Origin: Achromobacter arsenitoxydans SY8
GTDB taxonomy: Bacteria > Pseudomonadota > Gammaproteobacteria > Burkholderiales > Burkholderiaceae_B
Assembly: GCF_000236785.1 (NCBI RefSeq)
Contig: NZ_AGUF01000013.1
Span: 1-64,000 of the forward strand
Reading direction: 5' to 3'
Length of the DNA: 64,000 nt
The notes under the pieces are model-generated. The model had not been told where the DNA came from. It saw nothing but the letters and a program-made list of their open reading frames with translations, and ran no database searches. Shown piece after piece: positions 1 to 7,720 of the stretch (its first letter is position 1; each line of letters begins with the position of its first letter). A program made the position numbers and the translations under genes.

Positions 1-19
1 ACGTTGCCTCATTTGCTAG

Positions 20-38
20 CCGGGCGTCTTAAGAACTC
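20..38 (-). repeat. Copy of the CTTAAG boundary motif of the 47-48 kb repeat element
   Basis: The 19 bases CCGGGCGTCTTAAGAACTC match the reverse complement of positions 47243-47261, the left edge of the large inverted-repeat element, at 18 of 19 bases. The core GGCGTCTTAAGAAC is also found at 48022-48035, the right edge of that element. Only the edge motif is present here. The GC-rich stem that follows it at the other sites is absent from bases 1-19. It lies just downstream of the stop codon of the leftward flavoprotein gene. It may be a preferred insertion site or a remnant. Confidence 0.6.
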
Positions 39-56
39 AGACCGACGCGAAACGCA

Positions 57-1019
57 TCACCCCCGCAGCACAGCCTCCCGAGCCTCCTGATACTCCACCT
101 CCAGCTGCCCCACCAACTCCCCCACAGCCAGAATCTCCTGCGCAGCCCCCACGCCCTGCCCGGCGCTCCACACATCCTTCCAGGCCTTGGGCCGGGAACT
201 CTTGTCCATATTGGCCGCCGGCTTCACCCCATTGCCGGCCAAAACCACAGGATCCAGCCCCGCCGCCACGATGCTGGCCGACAGATAATTCGCCGGCACC
301 CCGGAGAAATAAGGCGTGTAAGTCACATCCGCCGCCTGCGCCGCCAGCACCATCTCCCGGTAGGCATCCCCCGCCAGCGACTCCTGCGTCGCGATGAAGC
401 GCGTGCCCATGTACGCAAAATCGCACCCGAGGATCTGCGCCGCCAGAATGTCTTTGCCGTGGCTGATGCAGCCCGACAGCGCCAGCGGCCCGTCGTAGAA
501 CGCTCGGATCTCGTTGACCAGCGCGATCGGATTGACCTGGCCCGCGTGGCCGCCCGCGCCAGCCGCGACCAGGATCAGGCCGTCGGCGCCGGCGTCCAGC
601 GCGCGCTTGGCGTGCCGCACGTTCGTCACATCGTGATAGACCAGCCCCCCGTAGGCGTGCGCCGCCTTCACCACCGCCTCTGGCGCATGCAGCGACGTAA
701 TCAGCAGCGGCACGCGACGCTCCGCGCAGATCGCCAGATCGCCCTGCCAGCGCGGATTGCTGGGATGGACGATCAGGTTCACGCCGTAGGGCGCCACCTT
801 GGCGGCCGGGTCGGCGCTGCGCCTCGCAGCAAGGCCGTCCTCGATCCGCGTGATCCATTCGTGCAACTGCTCCTGCGGACGCGCGTTCAACGACGGAAAA
901 GTGCCGATGATTCCCGCCGCGCATTGCGCCACCACCAGTTGCGGTCCTGAGACCAGGAACATCGGGGCGCCGATGACCGGCAGGCGGGTCTGGGCGCGCA
1001 GCGCGAGCAGGGGATTCAT
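57..1019 (-). CDS. Nitronate monooxygenase-like FMN flavoprotein (NMO/2-nitropropane dioxygenase family)
   Basis: 320-residue TIM-barrel flavoprotein of the NPD/nitronate monooxygenase family. The N-terminal stretch LPVIGAPMF is the usual first strand. GAGGHAGQ near the middle is the phosphate-binding loop with the conserved histidine, and MGTRF follows. Known members oxidise alkyl nitronates, but many homologues in acyl-CoA operons have no proven substrate, and some are enoyl reductases of the FabK type. I chose the ATG at 1019 because the protein then begins MNPLLALRAQ, which matches the family. An in-frame start at 1082 would add 21 atypical residues and overlap the previous gene. It is the last gene of the leftward operon, after the Bug receptor. 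Its role in the pathway is not evident from sequence. Confidence 0.8.
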   Translation of the reverse strand: MNPLLALRAQTRLPVIGAPMFLVSGPQLVVAQCAAGIIGTFPSLNARPQEQLHEWITRIEDGLAARRSADPAAKVAPYGVNLIVHPSNPRWQGDLAICAERRVPLLITSLHAPEAVVKAAHAYGGLVYHDVTNVRHAKRALDAGADGLILVAAGAGGHAGQVNPIALVNEIRAFYDGPLALSGCISHGKDILAAQILGCDFAYMGTRFIATQESLAGDAYREMVLAAQAADVTYTPYFSGVPANYLSASIVAAGLDPVVLAGNGVKPAANMDKSSRPKAWKDVWSAGQGVGAAQEILAVGELVGQLEVEYQEAREAVLRG

Positions 1020-1039
1020 CGTGGGTGCTCCGGTAAAGG

Positions 1040-2014
1040 TCAGTTGGCCTGAATGTTGGCGCTCTGGATCACGTCCGACCACAGCGCATACTCGCGGTCG
1101 ATGCGCGCCTGCAAAGCCTGGGAATCGCCTGAATTGATGGTGTAGCCGCCCTCGGTCATAGCCTGGCGGAAGGCGGGATCCTTCGACACCTCGCCCAGCG
1201 CGCGGGTCAGGCGCGCCGACACCGCGTCGGGCAGCTTCTTCGGTCCGACCAGCGCGTACCAGCCCACCACCTCGTAGTCCTTCATGCCGGCCTCCATCAT
1301 CGTCGGCACCTCGGGCAGCTCGGGATTGCGGGTCTTGGACGTCACGGCCAGCGCGCGCGCCTTGCCGCTCTTGATGAAGGGAATGGCCGTGCTGGTGATA
1401 TCGAACATGAACGTCACCTTGCCGCTAACCACGTCCATCATGGCGGGCGAATTTCCGCGGTACGGCACGTGCAGCATGGGCGCCTGGGCCTGCTTCTTCA
1501 GCAGCTCCGCCGACAGGTGATTCGACGCCCCGATGCCGGCCGACCCGAACGACACAGCGTCCGGATGCGCCCGGGCATAGGTGACCAGTTCTCCCACGTT
1601 CTTCGCCGGAATCTGCGGGCCGATCAGGAGCACATTCGCGTAGTCGACCACCAGCCCGATCAGCGAGAAATCCTTGCGCGGATCGAACAGGGTGCTGCGC
1701 TGCACCTGCGGCGACATGGTCAGGGTGGGACTGGCGGCAAAGCCCAGCAGATAGCCGTCGGGCGCAGCCTTGGCGGTGGCGTCGGACGCGATCATGCCGC
1801 TCGCGCCGGCGCGGTTCTCCACCACGACGGTCTGGCCCAGCTTGTCGCCCAGGTACTTGGCGAAGACGCGCGCCGTCGTGTCCACGGGACCGCCCGGCGC
1901 GTAGCCCACCAGCAGGCGGATCGGCCGTTCGGGATAGGCTTGTGCCCAGGCGCTTTGGGTGGCGGCCAGTGCGGCCACGGCCGAGGCCGCGGCGATCAGG
2001 TTCTTGATGTTCAC
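1040..2014 (-). CDS. Bug/TctC family periplasmic solute-binding receptor
   Basis: 324-residue tripartite tricarboxylate receptor of the Bug family, which binds carboxylates in the periplasm. A signal peptide is clear: positive start, hydrophobic run, and a cleavage site after SAWA near residue 23. The mature protein opens with YPERPIRLLVGYAPGGPVD, and the VVVENRAGASG and HVPYRGNSPA motifs are typical of the family. The start is GTG at 2014, with GGAG about 8 bases upstream and correct placement of the signal peptide. No TctA or TctB membrane genes are nearby, which is usual for Bug genes in Alcaligenaceae. Its place between the CoA ligase and the flavoprotein suggests it captures or senses the acid degraded by this cluster. 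Confidence 0.9.
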   Translation of the reverse strand: MNIKNLIAAASAVAALAATQSAWAQAYPERPIRLLVGYAPGGPVDTTARVFAKYLGDKLGQTVVVENRAGASGMIASDATAKAAPDGYLLGFAASPTLTMSPQVQRSTLFDPRKDFSLIGLVVDYANVLLIGPQIPAKNVGELVTYARAHPDAVSFGSAGIGASNHLSAELLKKQAQAPMLHVPYRGNSPAMMDVVSGKVTFMFDITSTAIPFIKSGKARALAVTSKTRNPELPEVPTMMEAGMKDYEVVGWYALVGPKKLPDAVSARLTRALGEVSKDPAFRQAMTEGGYTINSGDSQALQARIDREYALWSDVIQSANIQAN

Positions 2015-2070
2015 GCTCTTGTCTCCTAGTGCATGGGTGGCCGGTCGTGGAGCGGAACGCCTGTCCGCGC

Positions 2071-3588
2071 CTACGCCAGCCTTTCTTTCAGCGGCTGCTT
2101 CAGGATCTTGCCGCTGACGGTGGTGGGTATTGATTCGATGGGAATGATTCGCGCCGGCCGCTTGTACGGCGCAAGCTGGGCGCGCAGGTGCAGCATCAGC
2201 AGGTTGGTGTCTACCGTGGCGCCCGGCATCGCCTCGACAAAGGCGATGACCTCTTCGTTGTGGTCGGCGGTATCGCGGCCCACCACGGCGGACAGGCGCA
2301 CGCCCGGAAAGGCGTTGATGACGGATTCGACCTCGATCGGATAGACGTTGAACCCCGAGCGGATGATCAGGTCCTTCGAGCGTCCCGCGATGAACAGCGC
2401 GCCGCTGGCGTCGACATAACCGATATCGCCCGTGTTGAGCCACCCGCCGGGCAACAGCGCCAGCGCGGTCTGTTCGGGATTGCGGTAGTAGCCCAGCATG
2501 ACCCCGGGGCCGCGGATCAGGATGTCGCCGCGTTCGCCGGGCGTCGGGGCGGCGTCGGGATTGCCGATGCGCATCTCGACGCCGTCCACGGCATGGCCGG
2601 ACGAGCAGTCGTCGCGCGGCGCATCTATGTTGGTGATGAACATGGACCCGGCATATTCGGTGATGCCGTAGCCGTGGTGCATCGGCATGCCGAAGTAGCG
2701 CTCGGCGTCGCGCTTCTGCGTGGGGTCCAGCGCGGCGCCGCCCGTGTAGATGTAGCGCAGGGCGGGCGCGCGCAGTTCCGCGCGGGGCGGCGCCGCGGCC
2801 ATCATGCGGCTGAACATGGTCGGAACGCCCTGCAGGATGCTGACGCCGGGATGCGCCAATGCCTTGAACACGTCGTCGGCGTCGAACCGGCTGCGCAGCA
2901 CCAGGCTGGCCCCGGCGTACAGCGTGGCCATCAGCACGGTGGCGATGCCGAAGATGTGCGACATGGGCAATGCCGCGTAGCCGATGTCCTGCGGGGTCAA
3001 CCGGCGCGACGCCGCCGACACGCGCGCAAAGTGCACCAGGCCGCGGTGCGGCACCATCACGCCCTTGGGCGCGCCCGTCGTGCCGGACGTGTAGATCACG
3101 GTGGCGACCTGGTCCGCCAGAACTCCAGTTTCCGCATGCGTGGGCGAGGCCGCGCGCGCGGCCTGGATGCCGGGCCCCCATACGGACTCGTCGGCGCCGG
3201 CGGCGCCGGCGGCGACGGCATGGGCCGCGGCCGCGGACGAGACGCCCGTGGTGTACAGCAGCAATTCGGGCTGCGCGTGCTGGCGGATGTTGTCGACTTC
3301 ACGCGCGGACAGGCGGGCATTCACACCCACCGGCCACGCGCCCGCCAGGCCGCATCCGAACAGCGCCGCGATCATCGCCGCGCAGTTCTCGCCCACCATC
3401 ATCACGCGATGGCCGGGTTGCACGCCCTGGGCGCGCAACCAGTCCGCCGTGTCCTGCACGCGCCGCCATAGCTGGCCGTAGGTAAGCGTGCCGCCGCCTT
3501 CCTCGTACAGACAGATGGCGTCGGGCTGCCTGCGCGCCTGCAGCGCCAGGATTTCGTGGATGCGGGTGATGGATTCTGCTTGGGACAT
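2071..3588 (-). CDS. Acyl-CoA ligase (AMP-forming), class I adenylate-forming family
   Basis: 505-residue acyl-CoA synthetase that activates a carboxylic acid with ATP and CoA. The P-loop YTSGTTGAPKGVM is at about 167-180. GYGITEY, the adenine-side motif, is mid-protein. LNTGDIGY carries the ribose-binding Asp, RSGFNVYPIE at about 405-415 is the hinge, and SGKILK near the C-terminus carries the catalytic Lys. All key motifs are intact. The start at 3588 (MSQAES) falls 17 bases after the stop of the thiolase-like gene. No strong ribosome-binding site is visible, so translational coupling is possible. It should be the entry enzyme of the cluster. The substrate cannot be read from the sequence. 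Confidence 0.88.
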   Translation of the reverse strand: MSQAESITRIHEILALQARRQPDAICLYEEGGGTLTYGQLWRRVQDTADWLRAQGVQPGHRVMMVGENCAAMIAALFGCGLAGAWPVGVNARLSAREVDNIRQHAQPELLLYTTGVSSAAAAHAVAAGAAGADESVWGPGIQAARAASPTHAETGVLADQVATVIYTSGTTGAPKGVMVPHRGLVHFARVSAASRRLTPQDIGYAALPMSHIFGIATVLMATLYAGASLVLRSRFDADDVFKALAHPGVSILQGVPTMFSRMMAAAPPRAELRAPALRYIYTGGAALDPTQKRDAERYFGMPMHHGYGITEYAGSMFITNIDAPRDDCSSGHAVDGVEMRIGNPDAAPTPGERGDILIRGPGVMLGYYRNPEQTALALLPGGWLNTGDIGYVDASGALFIAGRSKDLIIRSGFNVYPIEVESVINAFPGVRLSAVVGRDTADHNEEVIAFVEAMPGATVDTNLLMLHLRAQLAPYKRPARIIPIESIPTTVSGKILKQPLKERLA

Positions 3589-3605
3589 GGATGTTGCGTT
3601 AATGA

Positions 3606-4778
3606 TCAAAGCGTGGCCTGGGTGCCCAGGATGGCGGTGGACTGGCTGGACAGCGTACCGCCGTTTCCATGCACCAGCGCAAGCTGGGCGTCGGCGACCT
3701 GCCGCGCGCCGCACTCGCCGCGCAGCTGGCGCACCGCTTCGATCATGATGAAGACCCCGTACATGCCCGGATGCACGCAGCACAGGCCGCCGCCGTTCGT
3801 GTTCACGGGTAGCCTGCCGCCGGGCGCGATCGCGCCGTCCGCGATGAAATCCTTGCCTTCGCCCTTGGCGCAGAAGCCCAGGTCTTCCAGGAACAGCAGC
3901 GTATTGATGGTGAAGGCGTCGTAGAGTTCGACGACGTCGATGTCCCGGGGCGCCACGCCGGCCATCGCGAATGCCCGGCTGCCGGATTCGGCGGCGGCGG
4001 TCACGGTCAGGTCTTCCATCGAGGAAATCTGCCGGTTCCACACCGCCGTGGCGTTGCCCAGCACATAGACCGGCGGGCGCGGCAGATCGCGTGCGCGGTC
4101 GGCGCGCACCAGCACGTAGGCGCCCGCGCCGTCGGTGACCAGGCAGCAGTCGCGCACGCTGAGGGGGTCGGACACCATGCGCGCCGACAGGATCTGGTCC
4201 AGCGTGGCCGGCTCGCGCAACTGCGCTTCGGGATTCAATTGCGCCCATTGGTTCGCGGCCAGGGCCACCCGCGCCAGGTCTTCGCGCCGCGTGCCGTACT
4301 GGTGCATGTGGCGCGCCGCCGCCAGCGCATACGATGACAGCGGGCTGAGCGGATCGTAGGGGGTCTCGTAGGGCTGAGGGTCGAACTGCTTGCGGACCCG
4401 GCCGATCTCGGCGCGGCTCAGCGTGGACGTGCGCTGGGTGCTGCCGTAGCAGACCAGCACGGCGTTGCACTGGCCGGACGCCAGCGCGTGCAGCGCGGGC
4501 ATCAGGTGCGCCACGAAACTGGAGCCGCCCAGCATGGTGCTGTCGATGAACGTGGGGCGGATGCCCAGGTGCTCGATGACCGGCATGGCCCACATCGGGG
4601 CGGCGACGCTGGCCGTGCAGATGCCGTCGATGTCGCGCATGGTCAGGCCCGCGTCCGCCACGGCGCGTTGCGCGGCCTGGACCAGGATTTCCATTTCGGT
4701 GTAGCCCGCGGCCTGTCCCAGGCCGGCGTGGCCCACGCCGGCCACCGCCACGGCGCCGCGCAGATCTTTCAGCGTCAT
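3606..4778 (-). CDS. Thiolase-fold protein lacking the nucleophilic Cys (SCP-x/Ltp2/DitF-like), probable aldolase partner
   Basis: 390-residue thiolase-superfamily protein of the lipid-transfer/SCP-x type. Ordinary thiolases have a nucleophilic Cys in a C-x-S-G context near residue 85-90. Here the equivalent stretch at about 82-86 reads LGGSS, so that Cys is missing. The motifs ELYDAFT (about 284) and NGGGLCCVHPGMYG (about 325-340) are kept. Family members that lack the Cys and pair with a DUF35 protein, such as steroid Ltp2, perform retro-aldol cleavage of beta-hydroxyacyl-CoA. The gene overlaps the DUF35 gene by 4 bases (ATGA), consistent with a two-subunit enzyme. AAGGAGG lies 5 bases before the ATG at 4778. 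Cleaving a beta-hydroxyacyl-CoA is my inference; an acyltransferase role is the alternative. Confidence 0.78.
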   Translation of the reverse strand: MTLKDLRGAVAVAGVGHAGLGQAAGYTEMEILVQAAQRAVADAGLTMRDIDGICTASVAAPMWAMPVIEHLGIRPTFIDSTMLGGSSFVAHLMPALHALASGQCNAVLVCYGSTQRTSTLSRAEIGRVRKQFDPQPYETPYDPLSPLSSYALAAARHMHQYGTRREDLARVALAANQWAQLNPEAQLREPATLDQILSARMVSDPLSVRDCCLVTDGAGAYVLVRADRARDLPRPPVYVLGNATAVWNRQISSMEDLTVTAAAESGSRAFAMAGVAPRDIDVVELYDAFTINTLLFLEDLGFCAKGEGKDFIADGAIAPGGRLPVNTNGGGLCCVHPGMYGVFIMIEAVRQLRGECGARQVADAQLALVHGNGGTLSSQSTAILGTQATL

Positions 4779-5179
4779 GGCGCCTCCTTGTTGGGTACGA
4801 AGACGACCAGCCCGCGCCCGTCTTGCTGCACCACCTGGGCGCGCACGCCCATGCCGATGCGCACCGCGTCCGGCGCGACGCCTTCCACGCGGCTCATGAG
4901 CCGCACGCCTTCCTGCAGGTCGATCAGGGCCACGTTGTAGTCGCCGCCCGCGTCGGGCTTGCGCCGCACCACGGTGGTGGAATAGACGGCGCCGCGTCCG
5001 TCGGGCGTGATCCAGGAAAGCTTGTCCGCGCCGCAGTGCGGGCAGAGCATCCGGGGGTAGAACACGGCGCGGTCGCAGCCGGCGCATTGCTGGATAAGAA
5101 AACGTCCGTCGTCGAGCGCCTGGCGGTACTGCGCCTCGACGCCGTGCGACACGCTTTCCGTCTGATCGGGAGCAGTCAT
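4775..5179 (-). CDS. OB-fold/zinc-ribbon DUF35 protein, partner of the thiolase-like protein
   Basis: 134-residue protein with an N-terminal rubredoxin-like zinc ribbon (Cys32, Cys35, Cys46, Cys49; CAGC and CPHC pairs), then an OB-fold domain with the stretch VYSTTVVRRKP. This is the DUF35 (ChsH2/DitF-associated) arrangement. Known members bind acyl-CoA and form complexes with thiolase-fold aldolases or supply the hydratase partner. It is the first gene of the leftward operon and overlaps the next gene by 4 bases. It sits 205 bases from the divergent acyl-CoA dehydrogenase genes. Length is normal for single-domain DUF35 proteins. Family assignment is firm; partner assignment rests on gene order. 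Confidence 0.85.
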   Translation of the reverse strand: MTAPDQTESVSHGVEAQYRQALDDGRFLIQQCAGCDRAVFYPRMLCPHCGADKLSWITPDGRGAVYSTTVVRRKPDAGGDYNVALIDLQEGVRLMSRVEGVAPDAVRIGMGVRAQVVQQDGRGLVVFVPNKEAP

Positions 5180-5384
5180 GGCGGGATGGGATTCCAGTGT
5201 TGGCGAAACAGGCCCTAGTGTCCGCAGTGCCGCCGGCTTCGGCCATTCTTCATTGCTGAAGCAGGACTTTTGCCAATCCGTAGTGGGCGGCTTTCCCTAC
5301 ACGCTGTGCGAAGCCCGTCTTCGGAAGAGGCAGATTGCCCGGGCGTGCGGGCCGTGGCTAGATATCGGGCAAAGGAGGTGGACC
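5180..5384. promoter_or_regulatory. Divergent promoter region between the two acyl-CoA operons
   Basis: 205 non-coding bases separate the start codons of the DUF35 gene (leftward) and the first acyl-CoA dehydrogenase gene (rightward), so promoters for both operons must lie here. A strong Shine-Dalgarno sequence AAAGGAGGTG at 5371-5380 serves the rightward gene. I find no convincing -35/-10 pair or clean dyad by eye. No dedicated regulator is attached to this pair. The nearest LysR gene, at 8537-9430, faces the other way. Confidence 0.5.
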
Positions 5385-6575
5385 ATGAACCTGACCTGGA
5401 CGCCGCAAGAGCGCCAATTCCGTGAAGAAGTGCGGGCCTTCGCCGCCGCCAGCCTGCCGGACGACATCCGCGCCAAGGTGCAGCGGCACCAGCGGCTCGA
5501 ACGCGATGACTACGTGCGCTGGCACAACATCCTGGCCGATCAGGGCTGGGGCGCGCCCAACTGGCCGGTGGAATACGGCGGCACAGGGTGGAATGCGCTG
5601 CAGCGCCTGATCTTCGAGGTCGAGTGCTTCAAGGCGGGCGCGCCGCGGCTGCTGCCGTTCGGCCTGTCCATGATCGGTCCCGTGCTGATGAAATACGGCA
5701 GCGCCGACCAGAAAGCGCGCCTCCTGCCGCGCATGATCCGCGTGGAAGACTGGTGGTGCCAGGGCTATTCCGAACCGGGATCGGGGTCCGATCTGGCGTC
5801 GCTGAAGACGCGGGCCGAGCGCGACGGCGACGGCTACGTCGTCAACGGCCAGAAGACCTGGACCACGCTTGCCCAGTACGCCGACTGGATGTTCTGCCTG
5901 GCGCGCACCGATCCCGACGCCCGCGCCCAGCGCGGCATCTCGATGCTGCTGCTGGACATGCGCGATCCCGGCGTCACCGTGCGGCCCATCCGCACCCTGG
6001 ACGGCGGCCACGACGTCAACGAGGTCTGGCTCGAGAACGTGCGGGTGCCGGCCGCCAATCTGGTCGGTGAAGAGAACCAGGGCTGGACCTACGCCAAGTA
6101 CCTGCTCGGCCACGAGCGCACCGGCATCGCCGGCCTGGGTCATTGCCACCGCGAACTCGGCATCCTGAAAGACATGGCGGCGCGCGCGCAGTCGCGCGGC
6201 AGGCCGCTGCTGGCGGACAGCCGGATGCGCGACCGCATCTCGCGCATCGAGGTCGACATCATGGCGCTCGAAATGCTGCTGCTGCGCGTGGCCTCCGCCA
6301 ATGACGGCTCGCCGGGCCCGGAGGCGTCGGTGCTGAAGATCCGCGGGTCCGAGATCCAGCAGGACCTGGCGATGCTGCAGATGGAGATCGCGGGCCCGGA
6401 ATCCTGGCCCTACGATCCCGACTGGCTGGTCGCCGGCAACGACTTTCACGGGCCCGGACCCGAGATGGCCGCCGCCGCGGGCGCGGGCTACGCCGATATG
6501 CGCAAGACCTCGATCTACGGCGGCACGACCGAAGTGCAGAAAGGCATCATCGCCCGCCTGGTGCTGGGCCTGTAG
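5385..6575 (+). CDS. Acyl-CoA dehydrogenase, large-subunit type
   Basis: 396-residue FAD-dependent acyl-CoA dehydrogenase. It has the FAD/substrate loop SEPGSGSDLASL mid-protein, the beta-domain stretch NGQKTWTT, and the C-terminal signature IYGGTTEVQKGIIAR. The latter form is common in dehydrogenases working as alpha/beta pairs on large acyl-CoAs (PimC and ChsE/FadE types). Start ATG 5385 follows AAAGGAGG by 5 bases; an upstream in-frame start at 5178 would run through the promoter region. It is followed after 32 bases by a second, smaller dehydrogenase, which supports a heteromeric enzyme introducing the alpha,beta double bond. Confidence 0.9.
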   Translation: MNLTWTPQERQFREEVRAFAAASLPDDIRAKVQRHQRLERDDYVRWHNILADQGWGAPNWPVEYGGTGWNALQRLIFEVECFKAGAPRLLPFGLSMIGPVLMKYGSADQKARLLPRMIRVEDWWCQGYSEPGSGSDLASLKTRAERDGDGYVVNGQKTWTTLAQYADWMFCLARTDPDARAQRGISMLLLDMRDPGVTVRPIRTLDGGHDVNEVWLENVRVPAANLVGEENQGWTYAKYLLGHERTGIAGLGHCHRELGILKDMAARAQSRGRPLLADSRMRDRISRIEVDIMALEMLLLRVASANDGSPGPEASVLKIRGSEIQQDLAMLQMEIAGPESWPYDPDWLVAGNDFHGPGPEMAAAAGAGYADMRKTSIYGGTTEVQKGIIARLVLGL

Positions 6576-6607
6576 GCCCGGCGCGCAACCGCACAGGAAC
6601 ACGACGC

Positions 6608-7720
6608 ATGGATTTCATCTACACGGAAGAACAGCGCATGCTGGCCGACAGCCTGCGCCGCCTGGTGGACCAGGCATGGACCTTTCCCCAGCGCCGCGCC
6701 CGGCAGGCCGCCGGCAAGCTTGACGGACAGGCCTGGAGCGCGCTGGCCGAGCTGGGCGTGCTGGGCCTGAACATCTCGCAGGATCATGGCGGCTTCGGCG
6801 AAGTGCCGGCCAGCCTGCTGCCGGTGCATGTCGAACTCGGCCGCGGGCTGGTGTCCGAGCCGGTCATCCCCAGCGCCGTCATGGGCGCCGCGCTGCTCGA
6901 CGCCTGCGGCGACGCGGCTCGCGCCGAGTGGCTGCCCGCCATCGCTGCGGGCGAGGCCATCGTCAGCGTCGCCTGGCAGGAGCCCGGACGCCGCTATGAT
7001 GCGGCCCCGCAGGGCTGCCGCGCCGCGCGCACCGCCGAGGGCTGGCGGCTGGACGGCGCCAAGCACCTGGTGTGGCATGGCGCAGCCGCCACCGCCTGGT
7101 TCATCAGCGCGCGCGGCGACGACGGCCAGACGCTGCTGCTGGCCGTGCCCGCGGACGCGGCGGGCGTACGCATTACCGACACGCCCACGCTGGACGGCGC
7201 GCGCTGCGCGCGGCTGGACCTGGACGCGGTCAGCCTGCCCGCCGGCGCCCTGCTGGCCGAAGGCGAGGCCGCCGGCGAGGCCCTGGCGCAGGCGCTGCAA
7301 TGGGGCACCGCTGCGTTGTGCGCACATGCGGCGGGCGCCATGGACCGCCTGCTGGAAATCACCGTCGACTACCTGAAGACGCGCAAGCAGTTCGGCCAGC
7401 CCCTGGCGTCCTTCCAGGCCCTGCAGCACCGCCTGGCCGAGATGCTGGTGGCCAAGGAACTTGCCCTGTCGATGGCCTACGTGGCGGTGGCGGCCCTGAC
7501 CGAATCCGACGCCGCGCAGCGGCGCCGCATGATCGCGTCGGCCAAGCTCGAAGCCGCGCGCGCGGGCCGGCTGGTGGCGCAGATGGCGGTGCAGCTGCAC
7601 GGCGGCATGGGCATGACGGACGAACTCGAAGTGGGCGACTATTTCAAGCGCCTGACGGTCGTGGACCAGCTGCTGGGCGACACCGCCGAGCAACTGGCAG
7701 TACTGGAGGAACTGGCATGA
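6608..7720 (+). CDS. Acyl-CoA dehydrogenase, small-subunit type
   Basis: 370-residue acyl-CoA dehydrogenase homologue, more divergent than its neighbour. The FAD loop is reduced (WQEPGRRYD where a SEPGSGSD-like loop is expected). TRKQFGQPLASFQALQHRLA and the helix around HGGMGMTDELEVGDYFKR are kept. The C-terminal IYGGT-type motif is absent. The pattern fits the second subunit of paired dehydrogenases such as PimD or the ChsE pairs, where active-site parts are split between chains. It overlaps the following hydratase gene by 4 bases (ATGA). That it works only with the preceding protein is inferred. Confidence 0.85.
   Translation: MDFIYTEEQRMLADSLRRLVDQAWTFPQRRARQAAGKLDGQAWSALAELGVLGLNISQDHGGFGEVPASLLPVHVELGRGLVSEPVIPSAVMGAALLDACGDAARAEWLPAIAAGEAIVSVAWQEPGRRYDAAPQGCRAARTAEGWRLDGAKHLVWHGAAATAWFISARGDDGQTLLLAVPADAAGVRITDTPTLDGARCARLDLDAVSLPAGALLAEGEAAGEALAQALQWGTAALCAHAAGAMDRLLEITVDYLKTRKQFGQPLASFQALQHRLAEMLVAKELALSMAYVAVAALTESDAAQRRRMIASAKLEAARAGRLVAQMAVQLHGGMGMTDELEVGDYFKRLTVVDQLLGDTAEQLAVLEELA

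Noticed and set aside
3606-4778. Ordinary degradative thiolase (acetyl-CoA acyltransferase)
   Set aside because: The nucleophilic Cys region reads LGGSS and the partner is DUF35, so a standard thiolase label would mislead.
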